Made by a program: the position numbers and the translations under genes. From the NCBI GenBank assembly GCA_016302725.1, contig JAEDNB010000147.1, positions 1 through 5,409 of the forward strand: a stretch of DNA of 5,409 nt. Reading direction: 5' to 3'. The notes beneath the pieces were generated by a model, which was given only the letters and a program-made list of their open reading frames with translations, was not told the DNA's origin and did not search any database. Of this stretch, positions 1 through 5,409 are shown piece after piece (within the stretch, counting starts at the first letter, position 1; each line of letters opens with the position of its first letter). This DNA comes from Lentisphaeria bacterium. Its GTDB lineage: Bacteria > Verrucomicrobiota > Lentisphaeria > Oligosphaerales > Oligosphaeraceae.

Positions 1-1407
1 TCAGCATGGGGGGGACGGGGGGGGATTTCCGTAGGCGGGGTGCATCCGGCGGCGTTCGGCGGTGTAGGTCTCCCCCGTGTCCTGGGTGACCAGTTCATAG
101 AGCAGGGCGGTCTTGCCCGGGGAGGGGCGCAGGATGCGCCCCAGGCGCTGCACGTGCTCCCGGACGGAGCCCGAGCCGGAGACGATGATGCCCACGTTGG
201 CGGCGGGCACGTCCACCCCCTCGTTCAACACCCGGCTGGTGACAATGGCGGGAAATTCGCCGGTCCGGAAGCCCTCCAGGAAGGCGATTCGCTCCTGGGT
301 GCGGGTGTGGTGGGTGATGACGGGCAGGGCGAAGGCGGTGCCCAGTTGGTAGGCGGTGGCGTTGTCTGCCGTGAAGAGGATGGTGCGGTCGTGGCGGTGG
401 GCCACGAGGAGTTGGTGGACGGTTCGGAACTTGGCCTTGGGGGAGCGGGAGATCTTTCGCTGGGCGAGGTAGGCCTGCAGGGCCTGGCGCCCGTCGGGCA
501 GCCTGGCGCAGGCACGCAGGAAGGCGCCCCATCCCCTGGGGGAGGCCAGGGAAATCCGGTTTTCGTGGAGGAATTGGAGGTATGCCTCCCGGGCTTCCTG
601 GTAGAGGAGTCGTTCCTCCTCGTCCAGGTGGATGGGGAGGGTGACGGTCTCGTAGGGGGCGAGGACGGTTTCCGAGGGCAGGTCCGTGATTTCCCTCCGG
701 TAGCAGAGGGGTCCCAGGAGGGTTGCGTATTCCCGGTGGAGTCCGTCGGGGCGTTCGGGGGTGGCGGTGAGTCCCAGGCGGAAGGGGGCCAGGCAGCCGC
801 GGGCGATTTGGGAGTAGGCGGCTCCGGGGAGGTGGTGGCACTCATCCACCACCAGGGTGCCGAACCGGTTGCCCCAGTGTTCCATGACCAGGAGGGCGGA
901 GTCGTAGGTGGAGACGGTGATGGGCTGCGGGTCGTGGCTCCCTCCTCCCAGGGTGCCGATGGGGCCTCCAAAGGCGGCCTGCAGTTGGAGGGCCCATTGG
1001 GCCAGGAGGTCCAGGGTGGGGACCACCACCAGGGTGGAGCGGGCGGCCGAGGCGATGGCCATCTGGGCCAGGAAGGACTTGCCGGTGCCCGTGGGGAGGA
1101 CCACGACTCCCCGCCCGCCCTGCCGCCGCCAGGCCTCCAGGGCTTCTTGCTGATAGAAGCGGGGCTGGCGGGAGAGGGGGGGGAGGCCCTCCAGGCGTTG
1201 ATAGGCCCGCGCCTGGTCGTCGTAGGGCACCCCCTCCCGATGGAGCCGGAGGAGGATTTCGGGGTAGTCGGAGGCGCTGGCGCGGAAGCTGCGCACGCGG
1301 CTGTCATAGCGGCACTTTTCCCCGATTCCCGCAGGGAGGGGGGCTCCTGGGGCGAGGGATTCGTCCCCCACCAGGAGGGTTCCGGCCTGGAAGCGTAGGA
1401 GGAGCAC
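1..1407 (-). CDS. XPB/SSL2-like superfamily 2 DNA helicase
   Basis: ATP-dependent DNA helicase or translocase of the XPB (Rad25/SSL2) branch of superfamily 2, 468 residues, complete, cytoplasmic. Seen in the protein: an N-terminal segment (about residues 1-80) with the XPB-like pattern YDSRVRSFRA...YPEIL; an entry motif PRFYQQEAL (82-90); Walker A PTGTGKS (105-111); motif Ia VVVPTLDLLAQW (127-138); Walker B/motif II DECH (188-191); motif III LTATP (213-217); motif IV TILFTADN (342-349); motif V NEGVDVPAANVG (395-406); and motif VI QRLGRILRP (420-428) with its arginines. Both RecA-like lobes therefore look intact. The start is GTG at 1407, 6 bases after the kinase stop. No clear Shine-Dalgarno precedes it, so translational coupling to the kinase is plausible and the exact start is uncertain. 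The stop codon is the first three bases of the window. Family knowledge: prokaryotic XPB homologues often sit beside a Bax1-like (DUF790) nuclease gene, which here would lie beyond the left edge. The role in repair is inferred from the family. Confidence 0.93.
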   Translation of the reverse strand: MLLLRFQAGTLLVGDESLAPGAPLPAGIGEKCRYDSRVRSFRASASDYPEILLRLHREGVPYDDQARAYQRLEGLPPLSRQPRFYQQEALEAWRRQGGRGVVVLPTGTGKSFLAQMAIASAARSTLVVVPTLDLLAQWALQLQAAFGGPIGTLGGGSHDPQPITVSTYDSALLVMEHWGNRFGTLVVDECHHLPGAAYSQIARGCLAPFRLGLTATPERPDGLHREYATLLGPLCYRREITDLPSETVLAPYETVTLPIHLDEEERLLYQEAREAYLQFLHENRISLASPRGWGAFLRACARLPDGRQALQAYLAQRKISRSPKAKFRTVHQLLVAHRHDRTILFTADNATAYQLGTAFALPVITHHTRTQERIAFLEGFRTGEFPAIVTSRVLNEGVDVPAANVGIIVSGSGSVREHVQRLGRILRPSPGKTALLYELVTQDTGETYTAERRRMHPAYGNPPPSPPC

Positions 1408-1413
1408 GGGGGG

Positions 1414-3660
1414 TCAGTGGAGGATGGTGATGTCCGACTCCAGGAGCTTGAAGATCCGGGCCAGGGAGTGGATGAAGCCCAGGAGCATGGTCTGCCCCTC
1501 GTCCTTACGCCCCTCTCGGAAGGCTTCCATGAGGGTGACGGTCTTTTCGGAGTGTTCCAGAAGCCCGATGGCGGCCAGCATTCCCTTGAGGCGGTGGAGG
1601 AGGGCCAGGGTCTCCTGGGCGTTGCCCTGCTGGGCGTAGCTGCCCAGGTTGTCCAGGAGGGGGCGCCAGTCGGTCAGGGTCTGGGCCAGGAGCATCTTGA
1701 TTTCCCCCAGGGAGAGCTGGTATTGCTGGCGCATGAAATTGTGCATTCTTCGGACGGTGGCCACCTCCGGGGGTTCGGGGAGTTCCTGGCGGTCGTCCCG
1801 CAGTTCCCGTTCCGGGGTGATGCCCAGGGCGTCGGCGATGCAGAGGAGGAGCTGGTCCCGTTCGAAGGGCTTGGGGAGGAATCCGGTGGAGCCTGCCCCC
1901 AGGGCCTTTTCCACGTCTTCCTGGTAGGCGGAGGCGGTGAGGGCGATGATGGCGGTGGTGGCGCTGTCCGGGAGTTTCCGGATTTCCCGGATGGCGGTGT
2001 ATCCATCCATGATGGGCATCTGGATGTCCATGAAGATGATGTCGAAATGCTGGCGGGTGGCCAGCTCCAGGGCCTCCCGGCCGTTCTCCGCCGTGCGGTA
2101 GGGCAGGCCCACGGACTGGCAGATGGTCTCCAGGAGGAAGAGGTTGGTGAGGGTGTCGTCCACCAGCAGGGCCCAGTGCTTTTTCAGTTCCGTGCGGGGG
2201 AGTTTCACGTGGTAGAGGTCGGAGAGGTGGACCTGTTCCTCCGGCTTTGAGGGGGGGCATCGGAGGGTGAAGTGGAAGCAACTGCCCTCGCCGGGGTTGC
2301 TCTTCACCTGCAGTTCCCCTCCCAGGAGGGCCACCAGGGCGTGGGAGATGGTCAGACCCAGGCCGGTTCCGCCGTAGCGCCGTGCGATGGAGACCCCGGC
2401 CTGTTCGTAGGGGCGGAAGAGGCGTTCCTGCTCGCTGCGGGTCATGCCGATGCCGGAATCCCGCACCGCGAAGTCCACCTGGAGGAGCCCGTCGGGCTGT
2501 GGGTTGGCCTGGATTTCCAGGATGACCTCCCCCCGTTCGGTGAATTTCACGCCGTTTCCCAGGAGGTTGTCCAGCACTTGCCGGAGGAGGGAGGGGTCTG
2601 TGCGCAGGAGCAGGGGGCCTTCCCCGGGGAAGGCCAGTTGGAGGCGCAGGGCCTTGCGGCTGGCCGCCTGGCGGGCCAGGTCCACCCGCTCCTGGGCGAA
2701 GGCGCGCAGGTCGAAGGTGACGGGGGAGGGGGCGAGTTTTCCTGCGCGGAGCTTGGTGAAGTCCAGGATTTCGTTGATGACGTGGGTGAGGCCCCTGGCG
2801 CTGGCGTCGATGATCCGGAGATACTGCCTTTGCTGGTCGTTGAGCTGGGTCTCCTGCAGGCTGGAGAGGAAGCCCAGCAGGCCGTTCATGGGCGTCCGGA
2901 TTTCATGGGACATGGTGGCGATGAAGCGTTCCCGGGACTGTGCTTCCTTGCGTACCCGCCGCAGGAGCTCCTCCAGTCCCTGGGCGAGGAAGGGGTCCTC
3001 CCCCGGGGCGGGCTGGCGCGGGGCGGGGGGGGCCTCCTCCAGCAGTTGGGCGGTGGAGAGGGAGAGGTAGTTTCCCAGGGTTCGCCTTTGGAGTTCCCGC
3101 TGTTTCCACAGGGCCTGGAGGGCCAGGCCGGCGGCCAGGAGGAGGGGGAGGGGCCAGAGGAGGCCCAGGAGGAGGCGCGGCCAGCGGCCGTTGTGGAGGC
3201 GTTGCCGGAGGGGGAGGAGGCATGCGTCCGCCTTCTGGACGCCCAGGAGGAGGGCCTCCAGGTGCTTGGCTGGCTCCCGGTTTTCTGCCAGGGGGGCGAG
3301 GTGGGCTTCCATTTCCCGGTTGAGTTCCCCCAGCTCCAGGAGGGTTTCCCCGGGGGGCTCCCCTTCCAGGGAGGCGAGGCGCTGCAGAAGGGCCTCCTGG
3401 CTTTCCCTCTCCTGCTGAAGGGCGGCCAGGCTCTGGTTCCGCTGCTCCGTCCGCCCGTTGCGCTGGGCCTCCAGGGCCATCTGGGCCAGGAGGGTCTCCC
3501 GCTGCCAGCCCTGCTGCAGAAGGGCAAGGGCGCGGTCGGCCTGGAGGAGTCTCCCTGCGGAGGGAAGGAGCCAAAGGGCCAGCAGGAGCACGGCCACAAG
3601 GTATCCCGCGAGGCCGGCCAGCCAGAGACGTCCGGTTTTCGTCAAGGGGGGAAGGGACAT
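1414..3660 (-). CDS. Membrane hybrid sensor histidine kinase (HisKA-HATPase-REC-HPt)
   Basis: Inner-membrane sensor kinase of 748 residues with a complete internal phosphorelay, the domain order of BarA/EvgS-type kinases. Seen: transmembrane helix about 12-32; a glutamine- and leucine-rich, probably helical or coiled-coil periplasmic region 33-160 without a recognised ligand fold; second membrane helix about 162-184; a short linker with no convincing HAMP; HisKA H-box SHEIRTPMNG with phosphoacceptor H252; N-box with N365/N369; G1 box DSGIGM (401-406); F-box LFRPYEQ; G2 box GGTGLGLTIS (430-439). The receiver domain (about 496-612) has acidic D501/D502, phosphoacceptor D545 in FMDIQMPIMDGY, T575 and K597. 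The HPt domain has H689 in HRLKGMLAAIG. No output domain is present, so a separate response regulator is expected. I start at ATG 3660, directly before the first membrane helix. The frame stays open to a TTG at 3846, but that 62-residue extension is low-complexity Pro/Ser/Arg and crosses a DNA repeat. The 30 bases before the ATG are pyrimidine-rich with no Shine-Dalgarno. The signal sensed is unknown. Confidence 0.95.
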   Translation of the reverse strand: MSLPPLTKTGRLWLAGLAGYLVAVLLLALWLLPSAGRLLQADRALALLQQGWQRETLLAQMALEAQRNGRTEQRNQSLAALQQERESQEALLQRLASLEGEPPGETLLELGELNREMEAHLAPLAENREPAKHLEALLLGVQKADACLLPLRQRLHNGRWPRLLLGLLWPLPLLLAAGLALQALWKQRELQRRTLGNYLSLSTAQLLEEAPPAPRQPAPGEDPFLAQGLEELLRRVRKEAQSRERFIATMSHEIRTPMNGLLGFLSSLQETQLNDQQRQYLRIIDASARGLTHVINEILDFTKLRAGKLAPSPVTFDLRAFAQERVDLARQAASRKALRLQLAFPGEGPLLLRTDPSLLRQVLDNLLGNGVKFTERGEVILEIQANPQPDGLLQVDFAVRDSGIGMTRSEQERLFRPYEQAGVSIARRYGGTGLGLTISHALVALLGGELQVKSNPGEGSCFHFTLRCPPSKPEEQVHLSDLYHVKLPRTELKKHWALLVDDTLTNLFLLETICQSVGLPYRTAENGREALELATRQHFDIIFMDIQMPIMDGYTAIREIRKLPDSATTAIIALTASAYQEDVEKALGAGSTGFLPKPFERDQLLLCIADALGITPERELRDDRQELPEPPEVATVRRMHNFMRQQYQLSLGEIKMLLAQTLTDWRPLLDNLGSYAQQGNAQETLALLHRLKGMLAAIGLLEHSEKTVTLMEAFREGRKDEGQTMLLGFIHSLARIFKLLESDITILH

Positions 3661-3682
3661 GGGGGAAAGGAAGGCGCGGGGG

Positions 3683-3728
3683 AAAGAAAACGGGCATTCC
3701 CGGCCGGTGCGCGGCCTGGGAGTGCCCG
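3683..3728 (-). terminator. Terminator- or attenuator-like hairpin before the kinase
   Basis: Read on the minus strand, CGGGCACTCCC (3728-3718) pairs with GGGAATGCCCG (3701-3691), with one C-A mismatch. An inner GGCC/GGCC stem closes a 7-base loop. The outer arm is followed at once by TTTTCTTT (3690-3683). This is the layout of a Rho-independent terminator for right-to-left transcription. It lies about 261 bases past the stop of the surface-repeat gene and leaves only 22 bases before the kinase ATG, which is too little for an ordinary promoter. It is either a terminator overlapping the kinase promoter region or an attenuator inside the kinase leader. The structure is seen; the function is inferred. 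Confidence 0.55.
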
Positions 3729-3796
3729 TGGTGGAAGATGGCTCTGGGGAAGAAAGGCGGAGACGGGCCGCCGGAAGGGACCCAGGGACTCTGTCA

Positions 3797-3831
3797 ATGC
3801 CTATGTCGCGCGCTTCCGCGGCGGCAGACGG
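3797..3831. repeat. Duplicated 35-base element, copy 1
   Basis: First copy of a direct repeat lying upstream of the kinase. It aligns with copy 2 (3853-3886) at 32 of 35 columns: one single-base gap and two substitutions. The core CGCTTCCGCGGCGGCAG is identical in both copies. Copy 1 has TGCC near one end and GGCA near the other. The last 13 bases, CGGCGGCAGACGG, recur exactly at 4998-5010, just before the yebC ribosome binding site. Function unknown; it could be a dispersed intergenic repeat or a protein-binding site. Confidence 0.7.
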
Positions 3832-3852
3832 TGAACGCCGCACCAATCCAGG

Positions 3853-3886
3853 ATGCCTAGTCGCTCGCTTCCGCGGCGGCAGGCGG
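3853..3886. repeat. Duplicated 35-base element, copy 2
   Basis: Second copy of the element, offset 56 bases from copy 1 and separated from it by 21 unrelated bases. It lacks one base of copy 1 and has G-to-T and A-to-G differences. The one-base gap and the 56-base offset place the copies in different reading frames, so this is a DNA-level repeat rather than part of a repeated protein. Confidence 0.7.
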
Positions 3887-3988
3887 CGGCATCCCGGTGG
3901 CGGGAAGGAGGGGCCACGGGGGGAAGCCCGCCCGTTTCCGTCCGGGCCAAGGCCCCCATGCCTCTCCTTCGCGTCCGCGCACGCAGAG

Positions 3989-4528
3989 CTAGAAGCACAC
4001 GTTCACGATGGGGAGGAAGGGGATGGTGGACTTGGTGGCGATGTTGATGAGGCCGATCTGGATGCCCTCCAGGAATTCGGTGTAGTTCACCAGGCCCACT
4101 TCCAGTCCCCGGAACTCCAGGGAGGTGTTTACCAGGCCGCAGTGGATGCCGCTGGCCTTTCCGTTGGTGGAGTTCACCGCGCCCAGCACAATGCCGCAGG
4201 AGGTGTCGGAGAGGTTGACCAGCCCGGCCTGCAGCCCGGAGAAGGAGCCGCTGTTGCTGTTGAAGAGGTTGACTTGGAGGGCGGCCACCCGCGCCTCCAG
4301 TTCCGCCCCTTGCTCCCGGGTGATGGAGACCAGGCCCAGGTCCAGGCCGGTAATCTGGCAGTTGCTGCCGTAGGGCAGGTTCAGCTTCAGGCCGGAGATG
4401 GTGATTTCGGGGGGGACCAGCTGCAGTTTGGGGGACCAGAGGCCCAGCTGGAAGGCGGTGTTGTCGAAGGCGGGGAGGGCGGTGGCGGCGAGGGCCAGGA
4501 GGACGAGGGTCAGAAGGAGTTTCTTCAT
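3989..4528 (-). CDS. Secreted GLxxGLVN-repeat protein (LA_2272-type surface repeat)
   Basis: Small exported protein of 179 residues and unknown function. Seen: a classic signal peptide MKKLLLTLVLLALAATALPA, with cleavage likely after residue 20; then short repeats of the type G-[LI]-x-x-G-[LA]-[VI]-N with glycines at 46, 61, 98, 112, 127, 141 and 155, mostly 14-15 residues apart, and a degenerate unit ALQVNLFN at 83-90. The C-terminus is GIQIGLINIATKSTIPFLPIVNVCF-type, ending in phenylalanine. There are four cysteines (57, 111, 130, 178). The repeats and the PFLPIVN ending resemble the LA_2272 surface-repeat family as I recall it. The regular beta-prone repeats and terminal Phe suggest an outer-membrane or cell-surface beta structure (inference). 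The start ATG at 4528 is set by the signal peptide and by GGAG (4541-4538) nine bases upstream. The frame runs on upstream to 5293, but that extension crosses intergenic DNA and yebC and is not real. It is probably transcribed alone and diverges from yebC. Confidence 0.8.
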   Translation of the reverse strand: MKKLLLTLVLLALAATALPAFDNTAFQLGLWSPKLQLVPPEITISGLKLNLPYGSNCQITGLDLGLVSITREQGAELEARVAALQVNLFNSNSGSFSGLQAGLVNLSDTSCGIVLGAVNSTNGKASGIHCGLVNTSLEFRGLEVGLVNYTEFLEGIQIGLINIATKSTIPFLPIVNVCF

Positions 4529-4619
4529 GTTGCGGGGCTCCAGGGGTGGAGGGGGGATTGCGCTGGAAATGGGGTGCGGCGGGGCCGGGCCATGGCGGGC
4601 CTGCGGGAAGTCTGCCGTG

Positions 4620-4679
4620 CCGAGGGGAAGGGGCGGCATCCTCCCCTCGGGAACCCCGAGGGGGCAGGAGGGCGCCGCC
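4620..4679 (-). promoter_or_regulatory. Three-arm alternative hairpin in the repeat-protein leader
   Basis: The central arm TCCCCTCGGG (plus strand 4642-4651) can pair in two ways that exclude each other. Bases 4643-4651 pair perfectly over 9 bp with CCCGAGGGG at 4655-4663 (loop AAC). Bases 4642-4650 pair perfectly over 9 bp with CCGAGGGGA at 4620-4628. The first hairpin can be extended outward by TCCT/AGGA and GGCGGC/GCCGCC (4632-4637 with 4674-4679), giving a compact structure. It lies 92-151 bases upstream of the repeat-protein start codon. No T-tract follows on the minus strand, so if it acts it would be through RNA folding at translation or as a protein-binding palindrome. The pairing is seen; a regulatory role is inferred. 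Confidence 0.4.
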
Positions 4680-4814
4680 GGAAAACAACTGGTGGTAAAG
4701 TTAACCCGCCTTCTCCGTTTTGCGCCTCCCCGGAAGGGCTTTTTTGCGGCCGCGGCAGAGATTGGACATGCCCGGCAAAAATCCCCCCCCTCCCAGACCC
4801 CCGGAAGGCCCATG

Positions 4815-4843
4815 TTGGCAAAATCCCGGGGAGGATTTACATT
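4815..4843 (+). promoter_or_regulatory. Candidate sigma-70-type promoter for yebC
   Basis: TTGGCA (4815-4820, five of six matches to the -35 consensus) and TACATT (4838-4843, four of six matches to the -10 consensus) are separated by exactly 17 bases. They lie in the most AT-rich part of the gap. Transcription starting near 4850 would give yebC a leader of about 187 bases containing the 4916-4960 stem-loop. No better-placed promoter is visible closer to the gene: GATTAT at 4910-4915 lacks a -35 partner. Confidence 0.35.
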
Positions 4844-4915
4844 TTGCCGTTTTTCCTCCCAATCCCATTTTCGTTTCCCACCATTCCGCCTGCGCCACAG
4901 GGACGCAAGGATTAT

Positions 4916-4960
4916 GGTCGGGCGGGGGACTTTCCCAAGGAGGGGGCGGCTCGCCCGACC
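4916..4960 (+). promoter_or_regulatory. Stem-loop in the presumed yebC leader
   Basis: GGTCGGGCG (4916-4924) and CGCCCGACC (4952-4960) form a perfect 9-bp stem around a 27-base, purine-rich loop. Inside the loop GGGA and TCCC can form a small 4-bp hairpin. No T-tract follows, so it is not a terminator. I compared it by eye with c-di-GMP, glycine, SAH and other common riboswitch cores and found no match. It ends 59 bases before the yebC ribosome binding site. Confidence 0.35.
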
Positions 4961-5019
4961 CGGGGAAGGCCGACGCCGTGAACCATGCGCGCCGCCTCGG
5001 CGGCAGACGGGACAACACC

Positions 5020-5026
5020 AGGAGAG
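5020..5026 (+). promoter_or_regulatory. Ribosome binding site of yebC
   Basis: AGGAGAG lies 10 bases before the ATG at 5037. It is the only strong Shine-Dalgarno in the window that is correctly placed before a gene, and it fixes the yebC start. Confidence 0.75.
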
Positions 5027-5036
5027 CCAGTCTCTT

Positions 5037-5409
5037 ATGTCAGGACATAATAAATGGTCGTCCATTAAGCACAAGAAGGGCGCCGCCGACGCCAAGCGCG
5101 GCGCCATCTTCTCCCGCGTCTCCAAGGAAATCATCCAGGCCGCCCGGGAAGGCGGCGGCGACCCCGACCTGAACGCCCGCCTCCGCGCGGCCGTGGCTGC
5201 CGCAAAGGCCGCCAACATGCCCAACGACAACATCGACCGCGCCATCAAGAAGGGCACCGGCGAACTGGGCGGGGCCGCCATCGAGGAATTCACCTACGAA
5301 GGCTACGCCGCCGGCGGCGTCTCGGTCATCATCAACTGCATGTCCGACAATAAAAACCGCTGCGCCTCCGATATCCGCTCCTTCTTCACCCGCCACAACT
5401 GCAAGATGG
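5037..5409 (+). CDS. yebC: YebC/PmpR/TACO1-family protein, 5' part
   Basis: Cytoplasmic YebC-family protein. Members have been described as DNA-binding transcriptional regulators (PmpR) and, more recently, as translation factors that help ribosomes through difficult stretches such as proline runs. The first 124 codons are present and the gene continues past the right edge; full members are about 240-250 residues. Seen: the diagnostic N-terminus MSGHNKWSSIKHKKGAADAKRGAIFS, the helical segment AAKAANMPNDNIDRAIKKGTGE (about 56-76), and the start of the second domain EEFTYEGYAAGGVSVII (83-99) with SDNKNR (103-108). The start ATG is supported by AGGAGAG upstream and by the family's conserved N-terminus. 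The first ten codons are AT-richer than the rest. Residues HNCKM (120-124) replace the more usual HGGN-like turn, and cysteines occur at 101, 109 and 122. It diverges from the repeat-protein gene. In many bacteria ruvC follows yebC, but here the downstream neighbour is not visible. Confidence 0.97.
   Translation, partial: MSGHNKWSSIKHKKGAADAKRGAIFSRVSKEIIQAAREGGGDPDLNARLRAAVAAAKAANMPNDNIDRAIKKGTGELGGAAIEEFTYEGYAAGGVSVIINCMSDNKNRCASDIRSFFTRHNCKM

Larger units (their letters stand above)
3661..3988. other. Intergenic region between kinase and surface-repeat genes
   Basis: This 328-base stretch has no credible gene. The reading frames crossing it are low-complexity and match nothing I recognise. 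It contains the terminator-like hairpin at 3683-3728 and the duplicated element at 3797-3886. Close behind the stop of the upstream minus-strand gene lie two small GC-rich hairpins: GGGC/GCCC at 3944-3955 and GCCCG/CGGGC at 3926-3947. They share bases and neither is followed by a T-tract, so they are not canonical terminators. On the minus strand a perfect TTGACA lies at 3797-3792, but no -10 element follows at 16-18 bases, so I do not call a promoter. The kinase promoter is not identified. Confidence 0.6.
4529..5036. other. Divergent intergenic region between repeat-protein gene and yebC
   Basis: This 508-base gap has no credible gene; the open frames through it are low-complexity. The part nearest the repeat-protein gene is GC-rich and palindromic (4620-4679). 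Around 4810-4880 there is an AT-richer pocket holding a candidate plus-strand promoter. On the minus strand in the same pocket, TTGGGA (4862-4857) followed by TAAATC or TGTAAA is only a weak promoter match, so the promoter of the repeat-protein gene is not identified. Towards yebC come a 9-bp stem-loop (4916-4960), a 13-base match to the duplicated element (4998-5010) and the yebC ribosome binding site. Confidence 0.6.

Noticed and set aside
40..1398. Long plus-strand open frame opposite the helicase (similar long frames at 2272-3834 and 3458-4981)
   Set aside because: These are antisense shadows in GC-rich DNA. They are rich in Gly, Glu, Gln and Val with no recognisable motif, while the opposite strand carries complete conserved domains.
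3797..3886. CRISPR-like repeat-spacer-repeat
   Set aside because: There are only two copies, differing by an indel and two substitutions, with a 21-base spacer and no cas genes.
3803..3886. Peptide VARFRGGRR encoded twice on the plus strand
   Set aside because: The two copies lie in different frames of low-complexity open frames. The repetition is a by-product of the DNA repeat.
714..4503. The 8-mer CCAGGAGG occurs at least 14 times on the plus strand, resembling Shine-Dalgarno or Chi-like sites
   Set aside because: The copies I checked are Leu-Leu codons (CTC CTG) followed by a G-starting codon, read in frame on the minus strand, so codon preference explains them.
4721..4746. Run of six T after a GC-rich stretch, as a plus-strand terminator
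   Set aside because: Only about a 4-bp stem with a wobble pair can form before the T-run, and no plus-strand gene lies upstream to be terminated.
4857..4885. TGGGA repeats on the minus strand resembling MraZ boxes
   Set aside because: The spacing between the repeats is irregular and does not follow the regular periodicity of MraZ sites, and no division or cell-wall genes are nearby.
5053..5066. Hairpin AATGG-TCGT-CCATT in the first codons of yebC
   Set aside because: The stem is only 5 bp and AT-rich, and it lies in codons for the conserved HNKWSSIKH motif, so it is probably incidental.

Overview
The window comes from a GC-rich bacterial chromosome (the first 60 bases, counted by hand, are about 73% G+C). 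The secreted GLxxGLVN-repeat protein, which ends in phenylalanine, and the large hybrid sensor kinase suggest a Gram-negative (diderm) cell. The phylum cannot be fixed from the sequence. Acidobacteriota, Verrucomicrobiota/Kiritimatiellota-type or deltaproteobacterial lineages would all fit. No tRNA, rRNA, CRISPR array, insertion sequence or phage gene is visible.

Layout, left to right. Positions 1-1407 (minus strand) encode a complete XPB/SSL2-like superfamily 2 helicase. Six bases away, 1414-3660 (minus) encodes a membrane-bound hybrid histidine kinase with HisKA, HATPase, receiver and C-terminal HPt domains, as in BarA. The two are probably one transcript read right to left, kinase first. 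The 328-base gap 3661-3988 holds a minus-strand terminator-like hairpin with a T-tract, ending only about 22 bases before the kinase start codon. It also holds two imperfect copies of a 35-base element. Positions 3989-4528 (minus) encode a small secreted protein of 14-15-residue GLxxGLVN repeats, ending PFLPIVNVCF, which resembles the LA_2272-type surface-repeat family. The 508-base divergent gap 4529-5036 holds a three-arm palindromic structure in the leader of the repeat-protein gene, an AT-rich pocket with a candidate plus-strand promoter, a 9-bp stem-loop and a good ribosome binding site. At 5037 the plus-strand gene yebC (YebC/PmpR/TACO1 family) starts and runs off the window.

How the parts relate. 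The kinase has a full internal His-Asp-His relay but no DNA-binding output, so it must pass phosphate to a response regulator outside the window. No functional link between the kinase and the helicase is known to me; the close spacing suggests only co-transcription. The repeat-protein gene and yebC diverge from a shared intergenic region. I see no clearly new multi-gene system. The unexplained content is mostly non-coding: the hairpin in front of the kinase, the duplicated element, and the mutually exclusive hairpins upstream of the repeat-protein gene.
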